Program-made: the position numbers and the translations under genes
Shown here: in pieces, positions 1-9,006 of the stretch
Position numbering within the stretch: the stretch's first letter is position 1
Layout of the letters: every line of letters starts with the position of its first letter
The notes under the pieces: generated by a model
Database searches by the model: none
Seen by the model: the letters and a program-made list of their open reading frames with translations, nothing else
What the model was told of the DNA's origin: nothing
Source: an uncultured Bacteroidales bacterium
GTDB taxonomy: Bacteria > Bacteroidota > Bacteroidia > Bacteroidales > Paludibacteraceae
Reading direction: 5' to 3'
DNA length: 28,655 bases
Assembly: GCA_937901225.1 (NCBI GenBank)
Contig: CALCGX010000065.1
Coordinates: 1-28,655, forward strand

Positions 1-315
1 GAGATGGTAGGTCGGGTTGAGGCGCTGGAGATGGGGAGTCAGGACACGCGAAACGGGACACCGTTGAGCGTAGTAGGAGTAGAAGAGTGGGAGATCGGTT
101 GCGCCGAGGTTGTGTGCGCGGAGCGCAGGCTGTGTCAATTCGTGAGGCTATGCACCTTTGACGGGTGGATGGGATATGTCAAAATGGCAGTTTTGTGAGA
201 GGTAAAATGCTTTGGCAAGGTTTTTGATAATGATGAATTAAGAATTATGAAAATTTGTTTGCGAATAATCGTTTGAGCGAATGTGAAATAAGAATCAACA
301 AAATAAATATAGTAT
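1..315. other. Left-edge stretch upstream of htpG, no supportable gene
   Basis: The first ~200 bases are G-rich on the + strand and much less AT-rich than bases 200-315. A + frame is open from the edge to a TGA at 196-198. A minus frame is open from about 146 to the edge and has a more protein-like composition, with codons ending mainly in C, but it has no ATG start inside the window. One of them may be the end of a neighbouring gene, but I cannot choose. Bases 200-315 are AT-rich and look like an htpG leader; I find no good TAnnTTTG promoter box there. Confidence 0.3.
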
Positions 316-2400
316 ATGAGCAAAAAAGGTAATATTGGGGTAACGTCAGATAATATCTTCCCCGTCATTAAGAAGTTTCTCTACTCAGATCACGAGATTT
401 TTCTCCGTGAGTTGATCAGTAATGCAGTAGATGCGACACAAAAATTGAAAACCCTTGCCAGTGTTGGCGAAGCCAAAGGCGAATTGGGCGATACACGCGT
501 ACGTGTGCTTATTGATAAAAAGAAAAAAACTCTCACCGTGCAAGATCATGGTATCGGTATGACTGCTGAGGAGGTGGATAAATACATCAACCAAATCGCG
601 TTCTCTGGTGCTGAGGAGTTTGTGAACAAGTACAAAGATAATGCACAAGCTATTATCGGTCACTTTGGTTTAGGTTTCTACTCTGCGTTTATGGTAGCAG
701 ATAAAGTGGAGATTTTCTCCCTCAGTTACCAGGATGATGCGAAGGCTGTGCATTGGTCGTGCGATGGTTCGCCAGAATACACGATGGAAGAAACAATCAA
801 AGCCGAGCGCGGAACGGATATCGTGTTGCATATCAACGAGGAATATACACAGTATTTGGAGGATAGCACCGTGGAAGGTTTGCTGACCAAGTACTGCAAG
901 TTCTTGCCCGTGGAGATTGCTTTTGGCATGAAAAAGGAGTGGAAGGACGGCAAGCAAGTGGAGACTAGCGAGGAGAACATCATCAACGATGTAAATCCAG
1001 CTTGGACACGCAAACCTGCGGATTTGACCGAAGAGGACTATAAGAAGTTCTATCATCAGCTCTATCCTCATCAGATGGATGAGCCACTCTTCCATATCCA
1101 CCTGAATGTGGATTATCCATTCAATTTGACGGGTATCCTGTATTTCCCTCGCATTAAGAATAATATTGATATTCAGCGCAATAAGATCCAATTGTATTGC
1201 AACCAAGTGTTTGTAACTGATGAGGTGGAGAATATCGTGCCACAATACTTGACATTGCTGCATGGTGTGATTGACTCGCCAGATATTCCGTTGAACGTGA
1301 GCCGTTCGTACTTGCAGAGCGATAACAATGTGAAGAAAATCTCCAGCCATATCACCAAGAAGGTGGCTGACAAATTGGCAGAGATATTCAAGAATGACCG
1401 TGAGGATTTTGAGAAGAAATGGGATGATATCAAGCTCTTTATCCAATATGGTATGCTGAGCGATGAGAAGTTCTATGATCGTGCTGTGGGCTTCGCCCTC
1501 TTGAAGAACTTGGATAGCAAGTATTTCACTTTTGAGGAGTACAAGGAGCATGTTAAAGAATCTCAAACGGATAAGAATGGTGATCTGATTATCCTGTACG
1601 CACAAGATGCCGATGCAAGTTATGCCTATATCCAACGCGCGAAGGAGAAAGGGTATGATGTGCTACTTATGGATGGTGAATTGGATGTACATGCGATGTC
1701 GCAATTCGAGCAAAAGAGCTACGGCGATGGTTCGGATGACAAGAAACAGATGATTCGTTTCGTGCGTGTGGACTCGGATGTGATTGAGAATATCATCCAA
1801 AAAGAAGACAAAGCGAAAGTGGAACTTACCGAGAATGAGGAGAATGCACTCCGCTATAGCTTCGAGACTCTGTTGCCAAAAACCGATAAAACCCGCTATG
1901 ATGTAAGTTTGGAAGCCGTTTCTGCGGACGCTCTGCCTGTATTCTTGACCCAAAACGAGTTTATGCGCCGCATGAAGGAGATGTCGGTTCATCAGCAAGG
2001 CATGTCGTTCTACGGCAATATGCCAGACCAATACAACTTGGTGATCAATACCGCCAACGACAAGGTAAAGGCATTGCTGGAGGAGATTACTACCGCTTGT
2101 GGCGAGCAAGTGAACCCAATCGTGGAGCAGCTGGCAGCTAAACAGGCGGAGGAGAAGGCATTGCAAGAGGCGCAAAAGGGCAAGAAGGATGCTGATTTGA
2201 CCCAAGAGGAGAAGGATGCGGTGACCAATATCACCAAGGAATTGGCTGCATTGAAGCAACAATTGAAGGAGCAATATGGTGCGTATGCTGCTACTTCCGA
2301 CAAACTTCATCAACTCATTGACATCGCCATGTTGGCTGCAGGTCAGTTGAAGGGCGAGGCCTTGGCGAAGTTTGTTAATCGTTCGGTGGAATTGCTATAA
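316..2400 (+). CDS. htpG: Molecular chaperone HtpG (bacterial Hsp90)
   Basis: Cytoplasmic ATP-dependent chaperone of the Hsp90 family, acting as a dimer on partly folded client proteins. The 694-residue length is typical for Bacteroidota HtpG. The GHKL ATPase domain is complete: ELISNAVDA gives E32, N36 and D39 of the nucleotide pocket, DHGIGM (about residues 77-82) is the G1 box, and GHFGLGFYSAF (from residue 115) is the lid/G2 region. The middle domain has the conserved NVSRSYLQ with the catalytic-loop arginine at about R330. The C-terminal dimerisation part contains a charged, Gln/Lys-rich stretch around residues 600-640. The start is the only ATG that keeps the usual short N-terminus before SDNIFPVIKKFLYSDHE. 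It is monocistronic, with a strong terminator 20 bases after the stop. Family assignment is certain. Confidence 0.98.
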   Translation: MSKKGNIGVTSDNIFPVIKKFLYSDHEIFLRELISNAVDATQKLKTLASVGEAKGELGDTRVRVLIDKKKKTLTVQDHGIGMTAEEVDKYINQIAFSGAEEFVNKYKDNAQAIIGHFGLGFYSAFMVADKVEIFSLSYQDDAKAVHWSCDGSPEYTMEETIKAERGTDIVLHINEEYTQYLEDSTVEGLLTKYCKFLPVEIAFGMKKEWKDGKQVETSEENIINDVNPAWTRKPADLTEEDYKKFYHQLYPHQMDEPLFHIHLNVDYPFNLTGILYFPRIKNNIDIQRNKIQLYCNQVFVTDEVENIVPQYLTLLHGVIDSPDIPLNVSRSYLQSDNNVKKISSHITKKVADKLAEIFKNDREDFEKKWDDIKLFIQYGMLSDEKFYDRAVGFALLKNLDSKYFTFEEYKEHVKESQTDKNGDLIILYAQDADASYAYIQRAKEKGYDVLLMDGELDVHAMSQFEQKSYGDGSDDKKQMIRFVRVDSDVIENIIQKEDKAKVELTENEENALRYSFETLLPKTDKTRYDVSLEAVSADALPVFLTQNEFMRRMKEMSVHQQGMSFYGNMPDQYNLVINTANDKVKALLEEITTACGEQVNPIVEQLAAKQAEEKALQEAQKGKKDADLTQEEKDAVTNITKELAALKQQLKEQYGAYAATSDKLHQLIDIAMLAAGQLKGEALAKFVNRSVELL

Positions 2401-2420
2401 ACATTTAGCGAAAAAGAAAG

Positions 2421-2458
2421 AAATCCTCAATGACTGGTGCATTGGGGATTTTTTTTTT
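2421..2458 (+). terminator. Intrinsic terminator after htpG
   Basis: A 12-bp stem (AAATCCTCAATG with CATTGGGGATTT, one G-T wobble) around a 7-base loop runs directly into nine T residues. It starts 20 bases after the htpG stop, so it should separate htpG from the efflux operon. Confidence 0.9.
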
Positions 2459-2476
2459 GTGCGAATTTTGCAACTT

Positions 2477-2503
2477 GGAAACTACAAAAGTGTTAAAGTT
2501 TCC
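2477..2503. promoter_or_regulatory. Candidate TetR operator (inverted repeat)
   Basis: GGAAACT (2477-2483) and AGTTTCC (2497-2503) form a perfect inverted repeat with a 13-base spacer, just upstream of the -33 element of the promoter for the TetR-family gene. Palindromes of this size beside an autoregulated tetR promoter are typical operators; binding here is inferred. Confidence 0.45.
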
Positions 2504-2510
2504 TAAATTG

Positions 2511-2542
2511 TTTGGTTATTTCATAGAAATGTAGTACCTTTG
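2511..2542 (+). promoter_or_regulatory. Bacteroidota sigma-ABfr promoter for the efflux operon
   Basis: TTTG at 2511-2514 and TACCTTTG at 2535-2542, separated by 20 bases, match the Bacteroidota -33/-7 consensus. Transcription should start near 2547, about 25 bases before the TetR-family start codon. Confidence 0.8.
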
Positions 2543-2572
2543 CACGGTTTTTGTTAGAAGGAATCCGCAATC

Positions 2573-3184
2573 ATGAACGAAATGAAAGAACAAATATTAA
2601 AGGTAGCTATCGAACGGATGCAACAAGTGGGCATTCGTAGTGTGTCTGTGGATGATATTTGTCATGAGTTGGGTATGTCGAAGAAGACCTTCTATGTGTA
2701 TTTTCCATCGAAAGATGATTTGGTGGAGGTCCTGCTACAGCAACATGAGCAGAAGATGAATCGCGATGTCCAGCATTTAGTAGCTAATAAAACGGTTGTG
2801 CAACTGCTTGTAGATTGGGCAAAGATAGCTAGGCAAACAGAAAAGAGTACACATCAAACACCTCCTATGCTATATGACCTGAAGAAATACTATCCCAACC
2901 AATTTCAGCAACATATTAAACGAATAAATCGTGTGATGCAACAAGAATTGGTACGTTTTTTGCAGAAAGGACAGGTGGAAGGTATTTTCCGACAAGAGAT
3001 AGATGTAGAAGTCGCAGCCATGTTGATGGTAAACACTCATCAGATCGTAGCAGAATATATTGATAACAATAAACTGAATACACAAGATGCGCGTCATATA
3101 GGCAAAACATCAATGGATATATTTCTGCGTGGCATTTTTACTCCCGAAGGACTAACAACTTTGGAAAAAGCTGTGAAAAAATAA
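2573..3184 (+). CDS. TetR/AcrR-family transcriptional regulator
   Basis: A 203-residue one-component repressor-type regulator. The N-terminal helix-turn-helix lies at about residues 22-48: VDDICHELGMSKKTFYVYFP, followed by SKDDLVEVLLQQH, is the classic TetR DNA-binding block with its aromatic YxYF end. The rest is a helical ligand-binding and dimerisation domain without recognisable ligand residues. It is the first gene of the efflux operon, 29 bases ahead of the TolC-like gene, and it has a promoter with an adjacent inverted repeat. This points to local, probably autoregulated, repression of the pump that is relieved by a pump substrate. The ligand cannot be told from sequence. Confidence 0.92.
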   Translation: MNEMKEQILKVAIERMQQVGIRSVSVDDICHELGMSKKTFYVYFPSKDDLVEVLLQQHEQKMNRDVQHLVANKTVVQLLVDWAKIARQTEKSTHQTPPMLYDLKKYYPNQFQQHIKRINRVMQQELVRFLQKGQVEGIFRQEIDVEVAAMLMVNTHQIVAEYIDNNKLNTQDARHIGKTSMDIFLRGIFTPEGLTTLEKAVKK

Positions 3185-3213
3185 TTGAGGCTAATAATAA
3201 ACCATAAAGATAA

Positions 3214-4575
3214 ATGAAAAAGATTGTATTAACTATGTTTGTATTCGCCCTTTGTGCGAACATCGTGGCAGAGGACCATGTGATGGCTGCCACCAAACGT
3301 GCACCCGAGCGTGAGGTGCCTGCGACATTAAACCTAAGTCTTGCAGAGGCGCAAGATTATGCGGTGGAGACTAACCGCAGTTTGAAGAATGCCGACTTGG
3401 CAGTACAAAAAGCGTATGCACAACGTTGGCAGACGATCGCGAGTATGTTGCCATCGGCAGACCTGTCGTGGGGCTACACCTCGATGATGGGCTATGAGAT
3501 GGAAATGCGTACTGGACAAAAAAATCCAATGACTGGTGAAGAAATTGTAACGAAAATTCCAATGCCAGACAATGGTACATTGGGTATCACAGCCTCCGTG
3601 GGCATCAATGGTCAAGCTATTATGGGTGTGTTGTTGAACAATGTGGCAATTGACATGCAAAAGTTGAATCTTCAGCAATCTGAGGACAATTTGCGTGCGA
3701 ATATTAAGACTAGTTATGCTAGCGTGTTGGTGTTGCAAAATGTGGTGACATTGTTGGAGAGTTCACTAGCAAACATCGAACGTATAGCGGAGATGACTCA
3801 ACGCAGTGTGGATGTGGGTGCAGCAGAACAAACAACTGCCGACCTTATCCAAGTGCGTGTGAATACGTTGAAAAACAATATCAATGCGAATTTGCGTAGT
3901 ACTCAATTGGCGTTGAATGCGTTGAAAGTGTTGTTGGATGTACCCGCTGAGACGGAGTTGGTGCTGACTTCCACATTGGAGGATCTTCTTTCAGCTGAGG
4001 CCGTGTTGGCATTGTTGGGAAACGACTTTATCTTGGAGAATAATCTCAACTACCAATTGTTGGAGAAGAATGTAGAGTTGGCGAAGAAGAATGTGCATAT
4101 GGCAGGTTGGGCGTATGGTCCAACAGTGGCCTTGGCATACCAATATAGTCAAAAAGACTATTTTGGTGAGAAGAGCGGCTTTAATATGACCCCTCCTAAT
4201 GCTGTATCGCTGAATCTTAGCATGCCACTTTGGTCATCGGGTAAACGTGCCGCAGGTGTGGTGGAGAAGAAAATTGCGTTGGAAGAAGCGCGCAATACGT
4301 TTGCAGAGACAGCCAATAACCTCGGTATTCAAAACGAACAATTGCGTTACAATCTCCAAAATGGTTATGAGACCTATATGAACGAGAAGGACAATATGGA
4401 GGTGACTCAACGCGTATTTGAATCAACGACTAACAAGTTCAATCAAGGGGCGGCTTCGAACCTCGACCTCGTGAACGCAAGCAACGACCTCATCACCGCA
4501 CAAAGCAGCTACGTGCAAGCGGTATTGACATTGGTGAATGCACAAGTGGAGCTGGAGAAGTTCTTGAATTTATAG
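3214..4575 (+). CDS. TolC-like outer membrane efflux channel
   Basis: Outer-membrane channel of the TolC/OEP family (453 residues, usual length) that forms the exit duct of the RND pump encoded downstream. There is an N-terminal signal peptide (about residues 1-25). Two long internally similar halves follow, each with a helical hairpin and a beta segment, e.g. LSLAEAQDYAVETNRSLKNA near residue 40 and the late repeat FNQGAASNLDLVNASNDL near residue 415, a typical OEP signature. There is no lipobox cysteine at the signal cleavage site. It sits between the regulator and the adaptor, 61 bases before the adaptor. The 25 bases around its start codon (3208-3232) are identical to those around the adaptor start (4631-4655). 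Confidence 0.93.
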   Translation: MKKIVLTMFVFALCANIVAEDHVMAATKRAPEREVPATLNLSLAEAQDYAVETNRSLKNADLAVQKAYAQRWQTIASMLPSADLSWGYTSMMGYEMEMRTGQKNPMTGEEIVTKIPMPDNGTLGITASVGINGQAIMGVLLNNVAIDMQKLNLQQSEDNLRANIKTSYASVLVLQNVVTLLESSLANIERIAEMTQRSVDVGAAEQTTADLIQVRVNTLKNNINANLRSTQLALNALKVLLDVPAETELVLTSTLEDLLSAEAVLALLGNDFILENNLNYQLLEKNVELAKKNVHMAGWAYGPTVALAYQYSQKDYFGEKSGFNMTPPNAVSLNLSMPLWSSGKRAAGVVEKKIALEEARNTFAETANNLGIQNEQLRYNLQNGYETYMNEKDNMEVTQRVFESTTNKFNQGAASNLDLVNASNDLITAQSSYVQAVLTLVNAQVELEKFLNL

Positions 4576-4636
4576 TGAATTCCGACACCCGACTCTAGAC
4601 ACCGAATAACATGGATAACTAAATAACAACAGATAA

Positions 4637-5644
4637 ATGAAAAAGATTGTATTAATGATGGCGGCAGCTGTATGTCTGATTGGCTGCGGCAAGAAAGACG
4701 CTCAAGCTACTCAAGAGGCAGAGCGTGTGGAAGTGGTAAGCACCATAATCCTCGAAAATCATGAGATTGAGCGTGTGCTCAATATTAGTACCAACCTTCA
4801 AGGTTATTTGACACAAAACGTAGCACCTTCACTGACTGGTAAGATTGAGCATATCTTCGTGGAGGTAGGCGACCGCGTGAAAGAGGGTGATATGCTCGTG
4901 CGTATGGATCAAAATCAATACCTCACAAGCAAGATTCAATTGGCTAACTTAGAGGTTGAGATGAGCCGTTTGGAAGCATTGCTCGCTACGGGTAGCGTGA
5001 GCCAACAGACCTACGACCAAACCAAAGTGGGCTATGACCAATTGAAGCAAAACCTCTCTTTCTTGGAGAAGAATACCTATGTGAAGGCTCCTTTTGAGGG
5101 CGTGATTGCTGCTAAGACTTACGAGGATGGCGAGTTGTATGGAGGTCAACCAATTGTGGTTTTGACTCAGGTGAATAAGCTGAAAGCGCTTATCGCCGTG
5201 CCGGAGACCTACTATCCTTTGATTAAGGAGGGTATGAAACTTACCGTAAAGAGCGATATTTATCCAGAGGAGACTTTCGCGGCAACTATCGAGGTGGTAT
5301 ATCCAACTATCGATGCTGCGAGCCATACCTTCCAATGCAAGGTGGTGATTCCTAACGCCAGCGAGAAGTTGCGTCCAGGTATGTATGTGACTACTACTTT
5401 GGGACTTGGCAAGGAGAACACCATCGTGGTACCTTATCAATCCGTAGAGAAATTGATTGGTTCGAACGAGCGCTTTGTGTTCATCAACGAGAATGGCTAT
5501 GCGAAGCGTGTGAGCGTGAAACTCGGTCAACGTTTTGATGAGCAGATCGAGATTATCGCTCCAGAGATCCAACCAGGTGTAGAGTACATCCACAAAGGTC
5601 AAAGCAAATTGGTGGATGGTGTGAAAATCGAAGTGAAAAAATAA
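4637..5644 (+). CDS. RND efflux periplasmic adaptor, lipoprotein (HlyD/AcrA family)
   Basis: Membrane-fusion protein linking the inner-membrane pump to the TolC-like channel (335 residues). The signal peptide ends in a lipobox (CLIGC, Cys17), so the protein is a lipoprotein. The order is: lipoyl-type half (TGKIEHIFVEVGDRVKEGDM, about residues 68-90), a short helical hairpin with EVEMSRLEALLATGSVSQQT, the second lipoyl half (TYVKAPFEGVIAAKTYEDGE), then beta-barrel and membrane-proximal domains. The helical hairpin is short compared with Proteobacterial AcrA, as is common in Bacteroidota members. The gap to the pump gene (5645-5795) holds a cluster of small hairpins. Confidence 0.93.
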   Translation: MKKIVLMMAAAVCLIGCGKKDAQATQEAERVEVVSTIILENHEIERVLNISTNLQGYLTQNVAPSLTGKIEHIFVEVGDRVKEGDMLVRMDQNQYLTSKIQLANLEVEMSRLEALLATGSVSQQTYDQTKVGYDQLKQNLSFLEKNTYVKAPFEGVIAAKTYEDGELYGGQPIVVLTQVNKLKALIAVPETYYPLIKEGMKLTVKSDIYPEETFAATIEVVYPTIDAASHTFQCKVVIPNASEKLRPGMYVTTTLGLGKENTIVVPYQSVEKLIGSNERFVFINENGYAKRVSVKLGQRFDEQIEIIAPEIQPGVEYIHKGQSKLVDGVKIEVKK

Positions 5645-5780
5645 GATCGCCCTTCGGGCTGTAGATAGTAGATCGCCCTTTGGGCTGTAGTTCGGCGCAA
5701 GCGCCTGTAGAATACTACAGCGAGCAACGCGAGCGATCTGCAACGGAGCGAAAGCGAAGTGATCTTCAGCGAAGCGATCT
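5644..5780. repeat. Cluster of tetraloop micro-hairpins between adaptor and pump genes
   Basis: Two near-identical 20-base units (5645-5664 and 5671-5690, one T/C difference) each fold as GCCC-TTCG/TTTG-GGGC hairpins ending in TGTAG. Next come GGCGCAAGCGCC (GCAA loop) and CTGTAG-AATA-CTACAG (5705-5720). The units after that carry the opposite orientation and end in GATCT. AGATCGC at 5644-5650 mirrors GCGATCT at 5774-5780, so the whole block is an imperfect palindrome of small hairpins. It may be a REP-like element or an mRNA-processing or stability element within the operon. Confidence 0.7.
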
Positions 5781-5795
5781 AAAAACTAAAAAGCT

Positions 5796-8700
5796 ATGGC
5801 AATTTATAAAACCGCGATTAAAAACCCCGTAACGACCATGCTGGTGTTCGTTGCGGTGATGATCATAGGTCTGTTCTGCTTTGTGCAACTGCCTGTGGAT
5901 CAGTTCCCTGAGATGGATCCTCCATATGTGATGGTGATGACCACCTATCCTGGAGCCTCTGCCTCGGAGATAGAAACGAACGTCTCCAAGATCATGGAGA
6001 ACAGTTTGACTTCGGTGGACAACCTGAAGTATATCAACTCGACCAGCAAGGATAACGTCAGTCTTGTAGTATTGGAATTGGAATGGGGGTGCGACATCAC
6101 GGAAGCCGTCAACGATGTGCGGTCGTTCTGCGATATGGCGAAGAACCAGTTGCCAGACGGTTGTTCATCTCCAATGGTGTTTAAGTTCTCCTCAAGCACC
6201 ATGCCTATCTGCCAATATTCTATCACGGCAGACGAGTCGTATGCTGCGCTCGACAAGATCCTCAACGATGAGGTGATTCCACAGCTGAACAAGATCAACG
6301 GTATTGGTAACCTGTCTGTATCTGGTGCGCCAGACCGCTATGTGTATGTGGATATCGACCAACAGAAGTTGGATGCATATGGTATCTCCTTGGAGCAAGT
6401 GGGTCAAGTGATCTCCGCCAACAACCTGAACCTGTCTTCGGGTACGGTGAAGATGGAGAAGGAGCAATACCAAATGCAGGTGCGCTCTGAGTTCATCGAG
6501 AGTAGCGAGATCAACGACCTGATGGTGACTATCACTCCACAAGGACAACAAGTGTTTGTGCGCGATATTGCTACCGTGCGTGATACCATCAAGGACCTCT
6601 CGTTGGACGAGAAAACCAACGGTCGTGAGGCTGCGCGTTTGATTGTGGCTAAGCAATCGGGTTCTAACACCGTGCAAGTCTGCGAGGATGTGCAAGAGGA
6701 GTTGGCAAAGATTCAAAAGCAATTGCCTACCGACGTGAAGATTCAAGAGATCTACAACTCGGCTGACAATATCCGCAATAGTATCAACTCATTGGAGGAG
6801 TCTGTGTTGTATGCGCTCTTGTTCGTGGTGTTGGTGGTATTGTTCTTCTTGGGTAAATGGCGTGCGACGATTATCATCTCGCTCACTATTCCAATTTCGT
6901 TGATTGTTGCCTTTATCTACCTGAAAATGGCTGATTCTAGTATCAACATCATCTCGCTCTGTTCGCTGAGTATCGCGATTGGTATGGTGGTGGACGATGC
7001 GATTGTGGTGTTGGAGAATATCACCCGTCACATTGAGCGTGGTGAAGCGCCTCGTGAGGCGGCTATCTACGCCACCAACGAGGTGTGGGTCAGCGTTATT
7101 GCGACTACCCTTGTGCTTGTAGCTGTGTTCGTGCCGCTGACTATGATGGACGGTATGGCAGGTATCATGTTCGAGTCGTTGGGTTGGATTGTAACGGTGG
7201 TTTGCTGTACATCAACCGTGATTGCTATTACCCTTACCCCAATGCTTTGCTCTAAGTTGCTGAAGCCACGCAAAGTTCGTGTGGAGAAAGGTAAACTTAT
7301 TGACGAAGAGGCTACTACCAAGACATGGTACGACCGCACGGTGGTGGCATTCTTGGATAAGGTGGATGCTGCATACGCGAAATCACTAGGTTGGTGCTTG
7401 CGCCATAAGGCTTTGACAATCATTGCTTTGTTTGTATTCTTTGCCGCTTCGCTCTTGCCATTCATTATGGGCAAAGTGGGTACCGACTTCATGGCGCAAC
7501 AAGATAATGCTCGTTTGAGTGTGACAGTCGAGTTGCAACGTGGTACACGTATCGAAGAGACCGTGAAGACTGCTCGCCAATTGGAGGAGCGTTTCATGCT
7601 GCTGGTACCTGAGATTGAGATGATCTCTACCTCTGCGGGTAGCAACGACGACGATGGTACAGGTGCTATCTTCTCTACCACGATGAATAACACCATCTCC
7701 ATGACTATTCGCTGCAACAAGAAATGGGAGCGTGAACGCACTATCTGGCAAATTGCCGAAGTATTGCGTCAGGAGTTAGCTCAATATCCAGAGATTATTG
7801 AGTATCAGGCTAATATCAGTAGCGGCGGCCCTGGTGGTGGTAATACGGTAGATGTAGAAATCTATGGTTATGACTTTGATATCACCAACCAAATGGCTCA
7901 GCAAATCATCGCCCTTACCAAAGAACTTCCAGGTGCTCGCGATGTATTCTCTGACCGTGATGACGACCGCCCTGAGATCAAGATCATCGTGGACAAGGAG
8001 AAGGCTTCTCGCCACGGATTGACCTCTGCTACTATTTCTTCTTACCTGCGCAACCGTGTGAATGGTATGGCTGTAGGCTTCCTGAAGGAGGATGGTGATG
8101 AGTATGATATTTTAGTGCGTTTGAAAGAGGAGAACCGCAACTCCATCTCTGATGTGCTTGATTTCTCTATCCCAACACCAATGGGACAAACTATCAAACT
8201 CTCAGAAATCTGCTCGGTAGACGAGTATTGGGCACCACCAAAAATCGTTCGTAAGTCACGTCAACGTATTGTGACTGTGAAGGTTACTCCATACGAAACT
8301 TCACTTGGTGAGTTGGCACAAGCTATTCAAACACAAGTGCTTCCTCAAATCGACAAGCCAGCTGGTTACTCTATCCGTTTAGCAGGTGCGTATGAGGATC
8401 AACAAGAGTCTTTCGGCAAGTTGGGTATGTTGGGTGCATTGATTTTGATCCTAGTGTATATCGTGATGGCGAGTCAGTTTGAATCGTTCAGCAACCCTGG
8501 AATCATTATGTTTACTGTCCCATTTGCGCTCTCGGGTGTGATCCTTGCGTTGTGGATAACAGGTGTATCATTGGATATGATTGGTGCATTGGGTATCGTC
8601 TTGCTGGTGGGTATCGTAGTGAAGAACGGTATTGTGCTTGTGGACTATATCAACCTTATGCGCGAGCGTGGATATGAACTGAATGAAGCTATCCAAATGT

Positions 8701-8984
8701 CTGGTCAAAGCCGTATGCGTCCTGTCTTGATGACTGCGTTTACCACAATCTTGGGTATGGTGCCAATGGCAGTGAGCCAAGGTGAAGGTGCCGAGATGTG
8801 GCGTCCATTGGGTATTGTCGTAATCGGTGGTTTGACTGTGGCTACTTTCTTGACATTGTATATCGTGCCAGTTATCTATGGTGCCATGTCGAAGAAAGGT
8901 GAGCGCGATAAACTCAAGAAAGTGCGTGAGAACTTCATCTTCATGGATATTGATGTGAAGGACTGCGAAGAAAACGAAAAATAA
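5796..8984 (+). CDS. RND multidrug efflux pump, AcrB/HAE1 type
   Basis: Inner-membrane proton-driven drug exporter (1062 residues, full length), the motor of this tripartite system. Standard RND topology is visible: TM1 near residues 10-30, a large periplasmic porter domain, TM2-6 (about 335-490), TM7 (about 535-555), a second periplasmic domain, and TM8-12 at the C-terminus. The TM4 motif GMVVDDAIVVLEN carries the proton-relay pair D400/D401, which separates drug exporters from heavy-metal CusA-type pumps. The TM10 region has VKNGIVLVDYINLMRERG with the conserved lysine. Co-directional with the adaptor and TolC-like genes. Substrates cannot be predicted. Confidence 0.96.
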   Translation: MAIYKTAIKNPVTTMLVFVAVMIIGLFCFVQLPVDQFPEMDPPYVMVMTTYPGASASEIETNVSKIMENSLTSVDNLKYINSTSKDNVSLVVLELEWGCDITEAVNDVRSFCDMAKNQLPDGCSSPMVFKFSSSTMPICQYSITADESYAALDKILNDEVIPQLNKINGIGNLSVSGAPDRYVYVDIDQQKLDAYGISLEQVGQVISANNLNLSSGTVKMEKEQYQMQVRSEFIESSEINDLMVTITPQGQQVFVRDIATVRDTIKDLSLDEKTNGREAARLIVAKQSGSNTVQVCEDVQEELAKIQKQLPTDVKIQEIYNSADNIRNSINSLEESVLYALLFVVLVVLFFLGKWRATIIISLTIPISLIVAFIYLKMADSSINIISLCSLSIAIGMVVDDAIVVLENITRHIERGEAPREAAIYATNEVWVSVIATTLVLVAVFVPLTMMDGMAGIMFESLGWIVTVVCCTSTVIAITLTPMLCSKLLKPRKVRVEKGKLIDEEATTKTWYDRTVVAFLDKVDAAYAKSLGWCLRHKALTIIALFVFFAASLLPFIMGKVGTDFMAQQDNARLSVTVELQRGTRIEETVKTARQLEERFMLLVPEIEMISTSAGSNDDDGTGAIFSTTMNNTISMTIRCNKKWERERTIWQIAEVLRQELAQYPEIIEYQANISSGGPGGGNTVDVEIYGYDFDITNQMAQQIIALTKELPGARDVFSDRDDDRPEIKIIVDKEKASRHGLTSATISSYLRNRVNGMAVGFLKEDGDEYDILVRLKEENRNSISDVLDFSIPTPMGQTIKLSEICSVDEYWAPPKIVRKSRQRIVTVKVTPYETSLGELAQAIQTQVLPQIDKPAGYSIRLAGAYEDQQESFGKLGMLGALILILVYIVMASQFESFSNPGIIMFTVPFALSGVILALWITGVSLDMIGALGIVLLVGIVVKNGIVLVDYINLMRERGYELNEAIQMSGQSRMRPVLMTAFTTILGMVPMAVSQGEGAEMWRPLGIVVIGGLTVATFLTLYIVPVIYGAMSKKGERDKLKKVRENFIFMDIDVKDCEENEK

Positions 8985-9006
8985 GCTCCTTAATCCAAAT
9001 GTAATT

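Noticed and set aside
4..198. 64-codon + frame at the left edge
   Set aside because: Extremely G-rich third positions and no family resemblance; the competing minus frame is as plausible, so no gene is called.
670..1635. 321-codon minus-strand open frame within htpG
   Set aside because: It is entirely antisense to a perfectly conserved htpG and reflects codon bias of the real gene.
4576..4636. Short intergenic segment with CCGACACCCGACTC-like repeats between TolC-like and adaptor genes
   Set aside because: It may be a fragment of a lineage-specific repeat, but it is too short to support from this window alone.
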